In this document: positions 10,394 through 18,571 of the stretch, piece by piece
How the letters are laid out: every line of letters begins with the position of its first letter
How positions within the stretch are numbered: the stretch's first letter is position 1
Assembly: GCA_038199035.1 (NCBI GenBank)
Contig: JBBPZM010000062.1
Location: forward strand, 1-30,569
Origin: DATAEY01 sp038199035
Lineage (GTDB): Bacteria; Actinomycetota; Thermoleophilia; Solirubrobacterales; Solirubrobacteraceae
Direction: 5' to 3'
Length of the DNA: 30,569 nt
Made by a program: the position numbers and the translations under genes
Notes under the pieces: model-generated
Databases searched by the model: none
What the model saw: the letters and a program-made list of their open reading frames with translations, nothing else
Told to the model about the DNA's origin: nothing

Positions 10394-11794
10394 CTATGGG
10401 ATCCGGATCGGATCGCTCACGATCGAGCCGGAGCGGTAGCGGTAGGTGGTCCCCCGACGCACCGCCTGGATCCGCGAGAAGTACCCGCGGAAGTTGGTCC
10501 GCACGGTGGCGATGGGCCGGAACGTCGTGCCGCCCAACGACGACTCGATGGTCACCGTGGACACGCCTCCCGGCCGCACCTGCCCCCAGATCCGCGCCCG
10601 CGTGACCCGGTACGGCGGGTGCACGTCGACGTAGAAGGGGTGCGGGAACGAGGCGAGCGCCGGCTTGGCCCCACCGCCGTGGTAGTTCAGGCCGGTCTGG
10701 AACGTGACGTTCGAGCCGTTCACGAACAGGTCGGGGTCGTCGAAGTACAGATACTGCTGCATCATCTTGACCCGGGGGGTGCGCCACGCGACGTAGGCGC
10801 CCTGCTGGAGGTAGCGGCTCTGTACGGACGGCGGGAAGCCGAAGCGCGGATCCGGCGGCTTGGTCTCGTAGCCGTACTCGGTGAAGTAGACGTTGAACCG
10901 TCCACCCGGCGCGCCGAGGATCCCGCCGCGACGGACGACGTTGTCCAGCACCCCGAAGAACCGCGGCATGTCACCGGTGCCCGCCAGCTCCGCCGGGCTG
11001 TGCGCGAACGGCGGCAGCCTGAAGCGGATCGAGTAGGGGTGGTAGCCGATGGCGTCGCCTCGTGCGGGGCGGAACCCGGCGCAGAAGCCGGTGCGCTTAG
11101 GCGTGTAGTTCGCGTTGCGGCACCCGAGCTCGCGCAGGAAGATCAGCGGAGCAACCGAGCCGGCCCCCGGTGAGGTCCCGCCGATCGGCGCCATCTCGCC
11201 GATGATCACCCGCGACCCGCGATCGTTGGCCTTGATCCGCGGATAGGCCGCCTGGACCAGCTTGCGGTACCAGTACGGCGAGTAGGGCTGGCCGCCGACA
11301 CGCTGGGGGTTAAGGAACGTCCCCTGGTTGGGCTCGTTGCCCACCAGGTAGTTGGTCACGCTGGCTCCATAGCGTTGGGCGACGGCGGCGGCGAAGTTGC
11401 CGAACCTCGTCGGATCGGGCTTGTAGGTGCCGTCGTTGCGCGAAGGAACCTGGCTTGCGAAGACGGGGCCCTTCTCGTCGATCGTGATGACCGGCTGCAG
11501 GCCAGCGGCGGTGACCATGCGGACCGCGTTGTCGAGGTTGGCGCCCGGAGCCGACCAGTTGTAGACGCCCGGGGAGGTCTCGATCCTGTCCCAGAAGGCC
11601 TGGATGCGGACTGAGTCCACGCCGAGGTTGCTGCGCCAGCTGTTGATGATCGCCTGGGCGTCGGGACGATCGCCCAAGGTGACCGCGCTGTCCTCAATGT
11701 TGAGCTCGGCCGTGGCGTCCGCCCAAGTCGGGGCGGCCATGGCCAGGCAGGCCACGACGGCGAGCCCGAGCACACGGAGTGTGCGATTTGTCAT
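10394..11794 (-). CDS. Secreted clan-A glycoside hydrolase (GH39/GH5-like), paralogue 1
   Basis: Predicted exported TIM-barrel glycosidase of 466 residues. A signal peptide is clear: basic MTNRTLR, a hydrophobic stretch to about residue 22, then a WADA cleavage region. The barrel carries the clan-A catalytic pair: acid/base E154 in VGNEPNQGTF and nucleophile candidate E306 in VYFTEYGYE. After about residue 385 comes a small beta-rich domain (VTRARIWGQVRPGG, TTFRPIATVRTNFRGYFSRI) that may bind carbohydrate. The ATG at 11794 has GGAGG 7 nt upstream and overlaps the stop of the preceding paralogue as ATGA, so the two are co-translated. The substrate cannot be read from sequence. A plant- or microbial-polysaccharide backbone, or the cell's own exopolysaccharide, are all possible. 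Confidence 0.8.
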   Translation of the reverse strand: MTNRTLRVLGLAVVACLAMAAPTWADATAELNIEDSAVTLGDRPDAQAIINSWRSNLGVDSVRIQAFWDRIETSPGVYNWSAPGANLDNAVRMVTAAGLQPVITIDEKGPVFASQVPSRNDGTYKPDPTRFGNFAAAVAQRYGASVTNYLVGNEPNQGTFLNPQRVGGQPYSPYWYRKLVQAAYPRIKANDRGSRVIIGEMAPIGGTSPGAGSVAPLIFLRELGCRNANYTPKRTGFCAGFRPARGDAIGYHPYSIRFRLPPFAHSPAELAGTGDMPRFFGVLDNVVRRGGILGAPGGRFNVYFTEYGYETKPPDPRFGFPPSVQSRYLQQGAYVAWRTPRVKMMQQYLYFDDPDLFVNGSNVTFQTGLNYHGGGAKPALASFPHPFYVDVHPPYRVTRARIWGQVRPGGVSTVTIESSLGGTTFRPIATVRTNFRGYFSRIQAVRRGTTYRYRSGSIVSDPIRIP

Positions 11795-13347
11795 CTGAGT
11801 GCCTCCTCGGCGTCTCGTGAGATAAGGCCGCTCGGCAGAGCGGCCGACGGCGGCGCCACCAGGCGCCACGTGCCGGTCCTGCTCCGCAGACGAGTCAGCA
11901 CGAATCCCCTGGAGTTCGTGTACACGGTGCGGTACGTCGTGAACTGCTTTGCCCCGCGGAGCCGGGCCTGCACTAACACGGGAATCCGCGCGCCCGTGGG
12001 GGCCACGCGGATCTGGCCGAAGACTGTAACGAAGACTCCGTGCCGTGAGCTGAAAATGGGGAAGCGGTAATCGTAGAAGCTGGGCTTGGGTCGGCCGTTG
12101 ACGAACTGAAGGCCGGTCTGGAAGCCGGCCACGCCGGGGTCGTCGCGCAGCAGGTACTGGGCCAGCCCGTGGACCCGTGGGTCGCGGTAGGACATGTAGA
12201 GCGACTCGTCCAGGAACGGCGGCTGGAGGGCCAGCGGGACGCCGAGCGTGGGGTCGGGCGGGTCGGTCTGGAAGCCGTACTCCGTGTAGTAGATCGGCAG
12301 CCCGGCGCGGATGCGGTGCAGCCGCGCCGCGTCGGCGAGGATCTTGCGCAGCCGCAGGGGCGAGGAGATCGTGATCTCGTCGACGCGCGCCGGCGTGGTC
12401 GGCGGCTTGCTCCCGCCCTGGATGTAGGGATGGTGGGCGACGGCGTTGATGCCCAGCTGGGTGTAGCGCCCGGCGCACCCGACGGCGGCCGAGCGCAGCG
12501 GCGCCCCGCTCGGCGTGACGCAGAACAGCGTGCGGAAGAAGTCGGCAGTGGCGACGGGCCGGGTCGAGGGCGCGCCGCCGGTGTGGCCGATCGGCCCGGT
12601 CTCCCCGGCCATGATCTGGTCGCGCCCGTGGCCGGTCCCGCGCAGCCCGGCTACGGCGGCGTAGACCAGCCGGCGGTAGCGGTAGGCGGCTACCGGCACG
12701 AGCCGCCCGCCGCTGAAGACGTACTGCGGGGTGAGCCAGATGGCGACGTTGGGCTCGTTCCAAACCGACCAGCGAGAGACCCGCGGCAGCACCCCGGAGC
12801 CGTTCTCGTCGGCGTAGCCGCCGGAGTAGCGGGTGCCCAGGGCGGCGACGAAGCGGCCGAACTCAGCCGGGTCGGGGCTGCACGTGCGCCGGGCGGCGAC
12901 CGAGCCGCGGCATTGCGAGGCCCAGACGGGGACCGGGCTGGTCGGCGTGAAGATGATCCCCAGCCCGCGGCGGGAGGCCGAGCGCGCGAGCTCGTCGTAG
13001 CGGTCCCACACCCCGGGGCCGTAGGCGGCCGGGTTGGCGGCGTTGAAGGCGGGGCGGGAGGTCGAGTCGCTGTTGGGCGCGATCGACGACCACGACACGA
13101 AGACGCGGATCGTGTCCACGCCGATCGACTTCAGCTGGTCCAGCGTGTCCTCGCGGCGACCGGGATCGGAGTAGAGGAGCTGGAGGTCGTCCTGGAAGAT
13201 CGCCTCCTGGGTGGCGTTGGCCCGGGCGGGCGGCGCGGGGGCTGCCAGCAGGGTCAGGAGCGCCGCGGCAGCGGCGAGGAGGACGGCGAGACAGCGCGCA
13301 AGCGGACGCGGGCGCGCCGCGCCTGGGGTGTGGAGGGAGCCGGGCAC
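11791..13347 (-). CDS. Secreted clan-A glycoside hydrolase (GH39/GH5-like), paralogue 2
   Basis: Paralogue and operon partner of the next gene, 518 residues from GTG at 13347. I chose this start because it puts a signal peptide (basic PRPLAR, a long Ala/Leu stretch, then PPARANA) at the N-terminus; the longer open frame adds an Arg-rich tail that overlaps the divergent gene. The TIM barrel contains E198 in SVWNEPN (acid/base) and E356 in IYYTEYGFQ (nucleophile candidate). HHPYIQGG in the middle matches YHPYSIRF of the partner. A C-terminal beta-rich domain (FGQIRVAPTGARIPVLVQ, YTNSRGFVLTRL) is shared with the partner. The stop overlaps the partner's ATG. A weak AAGG lies 5 nt before the GTG. 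Confidence 0.8.
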   Translation of the reverse strand: MPGSLHTPGAARPRPLARCLAVLLAAAAALLTLLAAPAPPARANATQEAIFQDDLQLLYSDPGRREDTLDQLKSIGVDTIRVFVSWSSIAPNSDSTSRPAFNAANPAAYGPGVWDRYDELARSASRRGLGIIFTPTSPVPVWASQCRGSVAARRTCSPDPAEFGRFVAALGTRYSGGYADENGSGVLPRVSRWSVWNEPNVAIWLTPQYVFSGGRLVPVAAYRYRRLVYAAVAGLRGTGHGRDQIMAGETGPIGHTGGAPSTRPVATADFFRTLFCVTPSGAPLRSAAVGCAGRYTQLGINAVAHHPYIQGGSKPPTTPARVDEITISSPLRLRKILADAARLHRIRAGLPIYYTEYGFQTDPPDPTLGVPLALQPPFLDESLYMSYRDPRVHGLAQYLLRDDPGVAGFQTGLQFVNGRPKPSFYDYRFPIFSSRHGVFVTVFGQIRVAPTGARIPVLVQARLRGAKQFTTYRTVYTNSRGFVLTRLRSRTGTWRLVAPPSAALPSGLISRDAEEALR

Positions 13348-13440
13348 TGGGCCTTGAACGCGGTTTCTAGCGCAAAGTTGCGCGCGGCGGCCTGCGGTGG
13401 CGCCCCGGCGCCAGTCCGCGCGTCCGTGAGCCGCGATCGC

Positions 13441-13453
13441 TACTCTGCCGCCG
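13441..13453 (+). promoter_or_regulatory. -10 element for a leaderless glycosidase transcript
   Basis: TACTCT at 13441-13446 matches TAnnnT and ends 7 nt before the ATG at 13454. No ribosome-binding site is present in between. It lies in the 106-bp divergent region between two secreted glycosidases. Confidence 0.5.
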
Positions 13454-15889
13454 ATGCCGGTCGCCGCAGCCCCCGCACGGAGGCCCATGGGCAGCCGTGG
13501 CCACGGTCGAGTCGTGGCCGCCCGCCGCCGAGCGACCACGGTGGCGTCGGCGGCGTTGATGGCCGCCGCGGTCGCGGGCGCCGTCGCCGCGCAGGCCGCG
13601 CCCGGCGCCCTTCGCCCGCCCAGTCAGCCGCCCTCCTACCTGCTCCAGTACAACGACGAGCTCGGCCTGCCTGGCAACGCGGCGGGCGCGGCGGTCACGC
13701 CCACCGGCCACATCTACGGCGGCTGGGGCGAGCTGGCGCTGAGCGTGGGGGGCGCCTCCCGCGAGTTCGACCCGGCCAGCCACACGATCGACAACGGACG
13801 GGTGCCGGTCGTGCGCATGTTCCGCGCCACCGACGGGGTGCTCTACACGCTGACCGTCTTCGAGGCCAGCGTCCTCGGCACGCCGGTGGCCTTCGCCCAC
13901 GTGGACGTCAAGAACCTCCTGCCGCGGGTCAACCGGGGGCGGATCACCGCCAACTTCCTCTACGACGCCAGCGAGCTGACGCCGCGGGTGCGGACGTGCT
14001 GCATTCGCACCTTCCGCTTCCCGCGCCCGCGTAGCGCCCCGCGCGACGGCCTGTACTCGCAGCCCGGCGTGGGCTTCAACCCCCAGTGGCAGTACGCCTT
14101 CTCGGGCAGCGCGCTGCTGCGCGACGGCCAAGCCGTGCTCTTCTACCCGCCGGCCGGCAGCGCGCGCAAGCGCCAGCTCCTGCGCACCGAGCCCTCGATC
14201 GACCAGAACACCGAGTGGGGCCGCACGTTCTACGACTTCACGCTGCCGCGCTTCGGCCGGCGCTCGTTCGACTTCCGCATGCCGATCGTCCCGGTGAGCG
14301 GCGGCACCCGCCAGTACGGCGCGATCGCCGGCGCTCGCTTCGGGGCGTTCCGCGGCCAGGTGCGCCAGTACTACAACCGCCTGTTCGGCGGGAGCATGGG
14401 CATCTCCGTGCCCGAGCGAAAGGTGTCGGACACCTTCTACGCCAGCCTGGCCTACATGGCCCTGCCGCGCTACGTCTCCAACGGCAACTGGGTGCAGGAC
14501 GTCAACACCATGCGCTACCACTCGTTCTACCTGCGCGACGGGGCGATGATCAGCCGCGCCTTCGACCTGGTCGGCCTGCACACGATCGCCCGCCAGAACC
14601 TCCAGTACTTCCTGACCTGGCAGGACCCGAGCGGGCTGTTCATCTCGCGCCCCCAGGAGTACGACGGCTTCGGCCAGGCGCTGTGGGGCTTCGGCCAGCA
14701 CTACCGCCTCAGCCACGACGCCGGCTTCGCCCGGCTCGTCTATCCGGCGGTGCAGCGCGCGATGGGCTGGTTCAACGCCCAGCGCGCCCAGGACTCGCGT
14801 CACCTCATGCCGGCGGTGACCACCTCGGTCGACAACGACCTGGTGTCCGGCCACCTGACAGGCGACAACTTCTGGGCGGCGGCCGGGGTGCAGGGGGCGA
14901 TCGACATCGCCAAGGCGGTCGGGGACGGCGCGACCGCGGCGACGTGGACCGCGAACCTGGCCAGCTTCAAGGCCAACCTGCGTCGCCAGATCGCCGGCGA
15001 GACCCCACGCGGCCCGATCCGCCCCTCGCTCGACCACGCCGGCGGCCAGATCTGGGGAATCCTCTGGGCCAACTACATCAGCGGCGTCTACCCCGCGAAC
15101 AGCCCGGTCGTGCAGAACACCATGCGCAAGGCCCGGCGCAACTTCAGCGAGGGCATCCTCACGTACCTCTACCACCGCCTCCTGCACGCCTACACCGGCT
15201 TCCGCGTCTTCCAGACCGACCTGGCCGCCAACCACCAGCTCGACGCCGTGCGCGGCTTCTACAGCGAGCTGGCCCACACCACCTCGACCAACGCCGGCTG
15301 GGAGGCGGCCACCGCGCCGTTCGGCGACCGGGTGATCGACGACGCGACGACGCCCCACGGCTGGTGGGCGGCCGAGTACGTGACCCTGCTGCGCAACATG
15401 CTCGTGCGCGAGGTCGGCGACAACGAGGTCTACCTCATGTCGGCCGTCTCGCCGTCCTGGCTGCGCCCCGGCCGGCGCATCACCGTGCGCAACGCGCCCA
15501 CCGACTTCGGGCCGGTCTCCTTCCAACTGACCGGGACCAGCGGCGGGGCGGTGCTGAGCTGGAGCTCGCGCCTGCGCGCCGGGACGCGGCTGCGCTGGCC
15601 GGTGCCCTTCGCGGCGCACGGGGTGAGGGCGCCGGGCCTGATCGCCGGCGGCAGGCTGATCGCCCTGCCGGGCCCGCGCGGGCGGATCTCCGTGCGCTGG
15701 AGCCTGGGCGGCCCCGCGCTGACCTATGACGGGGTGTTCACGAGCCTGATGAACGCCTACGAGCACAGCCCCAACGGCGCGACGGCGCACGCCTCGCGCG
15801 AGGCCCGCGACCGCGAGGCGCAGCGCAACGCCCTCCCGTCCGACCTTGACCGCTACGCGCCGCTGACCCTGGCCCGCGGCGGGCGGTAG
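13454..15889 (+). CDS. Secreted (alpha/alpha)6-barrel glycosidase-like protein
   Basis: Predicted exported protein of 811 residues. A long twin-Arg/Lys-rich N-region (residues 1-28) precedes a hydrophobic stretch ending AAQAAPGAL. Residues about 60-310 look like a beta-sandwich (GHIYGGWGELALSVGG, GRTFYDFTLPRFGRRSFDF). Residues about 330-660 look like a six-hairpin glycosidase barrel: MRYHSFYLRDGAMISRAF, YFLTWQDPSGLF, EYDGFGQALWGFGQHY, SVDNDLVSGHLTGDNFWAA and DHAGGQIWGILWANY repeat the helix-loop pattern of GH15/GH63/GH94-type enzymes. A C-terminal beta region follows. I cannot assign catalytic acids or a GH family with confidence. It is divergent from the two clan-A glycosidases. Its stop lies 5 bp before the probable proS start codon. 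Confidence 0.72.
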   Translation: MPVAAAPARRPMGSRGHGRVVAARRRATTVASAALMAAAVAGAVAAQAAPGALRPPSQPPSYLLQYNDELGLPGNAAGAAVTPTGHIYGGWGELALSVGGASREFDPASHTIDNGRVPVVRMFRATDGVLYTLTVFEASVLGTPVAFAHVDVKNLLPRVNRGRITANFLYDASELTPRVRTCCIRTFRFPRPRSAPRDGLYSQPGVGFNPQWQYAFSGSALLRDGQAVLFYPPAGSARKRQLLRTEPSIDQNTEWGRTFYDFTLPRFGRRSFDFRMPIVPVSGGTRQYGAIAGARFGAFRGQVRQYYNRLFGGSMGISVPERKVSDTFYASLAYMALPRYVSNGNWVQDVNTMRYHSFYLRDGAMISRAFDLVGLHTIARQNLQYFLTWQDPSGLFISRPQEYDGFGQALWGFGQHYRLSHDAGFARLVYPAVQRAMGWFNAQRAQDSRHLMPAVTTSVDNDLVSGHLTGDNFWAAAGVQGAIDIAKAVGDGATAATWTANLASFKANLRRQIAGETPRGPIRPSLDHAGGQIWGILWANYISGVYPANSPVVQNTMRKARRNFSEGILTYLYHRLLHAYTGFRVFQTDLAANHQLDAVRGFYSELAHTTSTNAGWEAATAPFGDRVIDDATTPHGWWAAEYVTLLRNMLVREVGDNEVYLMSAVSPSWLRPGRRITVRNAPTDFGPVSFQLTGTSGGAVLSWSSRLRAGTRLRWPVPFAAHGVRAPGLIAGGRLIALPGPRGRISVRWSLGGPALTYDGVFTSLMNAYEHSPNGATAHASREARDREAQRNALPSDLDRYAPLTLARGGR

Positions 15890-15894
15890 GGACG

Positions 15895-17586
15895 CTGACC
15901 CGCCTCTCGCAGTTCCTCCTGCCCACGGAGCGCGAGCCCCCGGCCGACGCCGAGGCGCTGTCGCACAAGCTGATGGTCCGGGCGGGGCTGATCCGCCAGG
16001 TCGGGGCGGGGGTGTGGTCGTGGATGCCCGCCGGCTGGCGGGTCCACCAGCGCGCGGTCCAGATCGTCCGCGAGGAGATCGACGCCATCGGCGGCCAGGA
16101 GATGCTGATGCCGGTGCTCCAGCCCGCCGAGCCGTGGCGACGCAGCGGGCGCTACGCCATCGACGAGCTCTTCAAGCTCCAGGACCGCCGCGGCGCGGAC
16201 ATGGTGCTGGCCATGACCCACGAGGAGGTCGTGACGCTCCACGTCGCCCAGGTCGTGCGGTCCTACCGCGATCTGCCGCTGATCCTCTACCACTTCCAGG
16301 TCAAGGAGCGAGACGAGCCGCGCCCGCGCGCCGGGGTGCTGCGCACGCGTGAATTCGTCATGAAGGACTCCTACACCTTCGACCGCGATGCCGAGGGGCT
16401 CGCTGCCGCCTACGACAAGCACGTGACCGCCTACGACCGCATCCTCGACCGCTGCGGATTGGAGTGGTACCGCGTCGAGTCCGACGTGGGGATGATGGGC
16501 GGTCTCGGCGCCCACGAGTACATGGCGCCGTGCCCGGCGGGCGAGAACGAGGTTGCGCTGGCCCCGGGCTACGCCGCCAACGTCGAGGTCGCGTCCGCCG
16601 AGCCCGCGGCGGTGGAGCTGGCCGGCGCCGGCGAGGCGCCGGAGGAGGTGGCGACCCCCGGCCTGACCACGGTGGACGAGGTGGCGGGGGCGCTCGGCGT
16701 TCCCGCCGGGGCCCTGCTCAAGGCCTACCCCGTGGTCGGCGACGCCCGCGGCCTGGTCATGGTCATCGTCCGCGGCGACCACCGCGTCAACGAGATCAAG
16801 CTGGCCAACGCGCTGGGCGAGGGCTTTCGCCCCGCGACCGCGCAGGAGGTCGGGGAGGGAATCGGCCCCGGCGGCTTCATCGGGCCGGTCGGCGCGTCGG
16901 TCCCGGTGCTGCTCGACGCCGCCGTCGGCGCCGACGGGGAGACCGGCTACGTTACCGGAGCCAACCGTCCCGACGCCCACCTGCGCGGCGTGCGCCCGGG
17001 GCGAGACTTCTCCTTCGAGGCGGTGGACGTGCGCCGGGTCGAGGCCGGCGACACGGTGAACGGTCACGCCCTGCGCATCGAGCCGGCCATCGAGGTCGGC
17101 AACATCTTCAAGCTCGGCACCCGCTACTCCGACGCGCTGGACGCGACCTACCTCGACGAGCAGGGCGCCGAGCGCGCGATCTGGATGGGCTCCTACGGGA
17201 TCGGCCCTGCGCGCCTCGCCGCCGCCGCGGTCGAGCAGTACGCCGACGATCGGGGGATCTCGTGGCCGCGCTCGCTGGCGCCCTTCGACATCGAGGTCGT
17301 GGCCATCGGCAAGCCGGGCAGCTCCGAGCTGGCCGCCGCCGAGCGCCTCTACCACGAGCTGCACGAAGCCGGGATGCGGACGCTGCTCGACGACCGCGAG
17401 GCCGGGCCCGGGGAGAAGTTCGCCGACGCGGAGCTGCTGGGCTGCCCGCTGCGCCTCACGGTGGGGCGGCGCACGCTCGAGTCGGGACGGCTCGAGGCCC
17501 AGGTCCGGCGGGGGCGCGAGTCCCGCGAGCTGGCGCTCGACGCCGGCGCCGGGCCCGCGGTGGAGCTGTGGCGGACCCTGCCCTGA
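15895..17586 (+). CDS. proS: Prolyl-tRNA synthetase (bacterial type, with editing domain)
   Basis: Class II synthetase charging tRNA-Pro. Motif 2 region is FQVKERDEPRPRAGVLRTREFVMKDSYTFD, motif 3 is WMGSYGIGPARLAAA, and the inserted YbaK-like editing domain lies between (TTVDEVAGALGVPAGALLKAYPVV, RGDHRVNEIKLANAL). A C-terminal anticodon-binding domain follows from about FDIEVVAIG. The first ATG in frame (15973) would delete 26 residues that match the usual N-terminus (TRLSQFLLPTEREPPADAEALSHKL). In this frame no ATG, GTG or TTG lies between the in-frame stop at 15847 and 15973, so CTG at 15895 is the best start. That gives 563 residues, normal for the family. It lies 5 bp after the upstream gene's stop and overlaps pgsA at its end. 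Confidence 0.95.
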   Translation: MTRLSQFLLPTEREPPADAEALSHKLMVRAGLIRQVGAGVWSWMPAGWRVHQRAVQIVREEIDAIGGQEMLMPVLQPAEPWRRSGRYAIDELFKLQDRRGADMVLAMTHEEVVTLHVAQVVRSYRDLPLILYHFQVKERDEPRPRAGVLRTREFVMKDSYTFDRDAEGLAAAYDKHVTAYDRILDRCGLEWYRVESDVGMMGGLGAHEYMAPCPAGENEVALAPGYAANVEVASAEPAAVELAGAGEAPEEVATPGLTTVDEVAGALGVPAGALLKAYPVVGDARGLVMVIVRGDHRVNEIKLANALGEGFRPATAQEVGEGIGPGGFIGPVGASVPVLLDAAVGADGETGYVTGANRPDAHLRGVRPGRDFSFEAVDVRRVEAGDTVNGHALRIEPAIEVGNIFKLGTRYSDALDATYLDEQGAERAIWMGSYGIGPARLAAAAVEQYADDRGISWPRSLAPFDIEVVAIGKPGSSELAAAERLYHELHEAGMRTLLDDREAGPGEKFADAELLGCPLRLTVGRRTLESGRLEAQVRRGRESRELALDAGAGPAVELWRTLP

Positions 17587-18224
17587 GCCACCGGCGTTCG
17601 CGCCTGACCTTCCGGCGGCTCTCCGGGCTGGATCGCTCGGGCCCCCCGCCGCCCCAGACCCTCGCCGGCCAGCCGCTGCGGCCGTGGACGATCCCCAACG
17701 CCATCGGCTTCGTCCGCCTGGCCCTCATCCCCGTCTTCCTCGTGCTCGCACTGACCAGCGGAGACGGGGTGGCCGCGCTGCCGGCCGTGATCTACGCGGT
17801 GGTGGCCTGGGGCGACTACCTGGACGGCATCGCCGCCCGGGTGACCGGCCAGTACAGCCGCCTGGGCGCGCTGCTGGACCCGGTGGTGGACCGCCTGCTG
17901 GTCGTCTCGGGCGTGGTCGTGTGCTGGCGCTTCGAGCTGCTGCCCCGCTGGGCGCTGGCCGTGCTCGTGGCCCGCGAGCTCGCGGTCCTGGTCCTGGCCC
18001 AGCTCGGACTGCGTCGCGGCCTCGAGCTGAAGATCAACTGGCCCGGCCGGCTCGGCGTGTTCCCGACGATGGCCTCACTGTTCTTCGCCCTCGTCGGCCT
18101 GCTGAGCGCCGGGGCGATCCTGCTGTACATCGGCCTGGGCTTCTCGCTGGTCGCCCTCGCGCTTTACGCCCGCGACGGCATCGTCGCCATGCGCCAGCCC
18201 GACCCGCGCGGTGGGGGACCCTAA
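17568..18224 (+). CDS. pgsA: CDP-alcohol phosphatidyltransferase (PgsA-type)
   Basis: Integral membrane phospholipid synthase, most likely making phosphatidylglycerol phosphate from CDP-diacylglycerol and glycerol-3-phosphate. The family signature D-xx-DG-xx-AR-x8-G-xxx-D-xxx-D is complete, from DYLDGIAARVTG to LDPVVDR. Four to five hydrophobic segments surround it, and WTIPNAIGFVRLALIPVFL is the usual first helix. The start is GTG at 17568, overlapping proS by 19 bp; no ATG precedes the conserved region. The order pgsA, FHA protein, MerR recalls M. tuberculosis pgsA2-garA-Rv1828, so this may be a pgsA2-like paralogue with a slightly different acceptor alcohol. Confidence 0.9.
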   Translation: MADPALSHRRSRLTFRRLSGLDRSGPPPPQTLAGQPLRPWTIPNAIGFVRLALIPVFLVLALTSGDGVAALPAVIYAVVAWGDYLDGIAARVTGQYSRLGALLDPVVDRLLVVSGVVVCWRFELLPRWALAVLVARELAVLVLAQLGLRRGLELKINWPGRLGVFPTMASLFFALVGLLSAGAILLYIGLGFSLVALALYARDGIVAMRQPDPRGGGP

Positions 18225-18232
18225 AGCTCAGC

Positions 18233-18260
18233 TTGACGTTCGGCCTGCGACGGGTATACT
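18233..18260 (+). promoter_or_regulatory. Strong sigma70-type promoter for the rsiG-like operon
   Basis: TTGACG at 18233-18238, a 16-bp spacer and TATACT at 18255-18260 form the closest match to the housekeeping consensus in the window. It begins 8 bp after the pgsA stop, so the regulatory trio has its own promoter. The predicted leader is about 28-30 nt long and holds GAGGAG at 18285-18290, 5 nt before the ATG. Confidence 0.85.
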
Positions 18261-18295
18261 CGCGCCCTCGCCGCCACCTTTCCCGAGGAGACCGT

Positions 18296-18550
18296 ATGGA
18301 CACGTTCCCGGACCTTGGCTCCCTGACCGACGAGGAGCTCAAGGACCTCATTTCCCAGCTCACCGAGGAGGAGCTGGAGGTCTCCTACCGGCGGCGCATC
18401 CTCCACGGCAAGATCGACATCCTGCGCGCGGAGCTGGTCAACCGGCTGCGCAAGAAGCACGAGGGCGGCGAGGACGTGATCACCGGCTCCGACGTCGAGA
18501 AGCTCACCGCCATCCTGGCCGGCAAGGTCCCGTCGAGCGGCGGCGAGTAG
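18296..18550 (+). CDS. rsiG: RsiG-like anti-sigma factor with one c-di-GMP-binding motif
   Basis: Small cytosolic helical protein of 84 residues. The region from about residue 11 to 55 is strongly charged and heptad-like. It contains E26, S30, R33, H37 and D41 with exactly the spacing of the RsiG motif E(x3)S(x2)R(x3)Q(x3)D, His replacing Gln; the surrounding SYRRRILHGKIDILRAEL is typical of the family. Streptomyces RsiG uses two such helices to bind c-di-GMP and hold the sporulation sigma factor WhiG. Homologues in early-branching actinobacteria are reported to have one motif and to act as homodimers, which fits this protein. It is first in an operon with the FHA and MerR genes, has a strong promoter and a GAGGAG site, and is too short to stand out in ORF scans. 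The partner sigma factor is not in the window. Confidence 0.78.
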   Translation: MDTFPDLGSLTDEELKDLISQLTEEELEVSYRRRILHGKIDILRAELVNRLRKKHEGGEDVITGSDVEKLTAILAGKVPSSGGE

Positions 18551-18571
18551 TCGCGCCAGCGGAAGCCAGCC

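Noticed and set aside
8657..11173. 838-codon plus-strand frame spanning the end of ispG and two minus-strand genes
   Set aside because: The product is Arg/Gly/Pro/Ala-rich with no family pattern and covers three genes with strong evidence in other frames.
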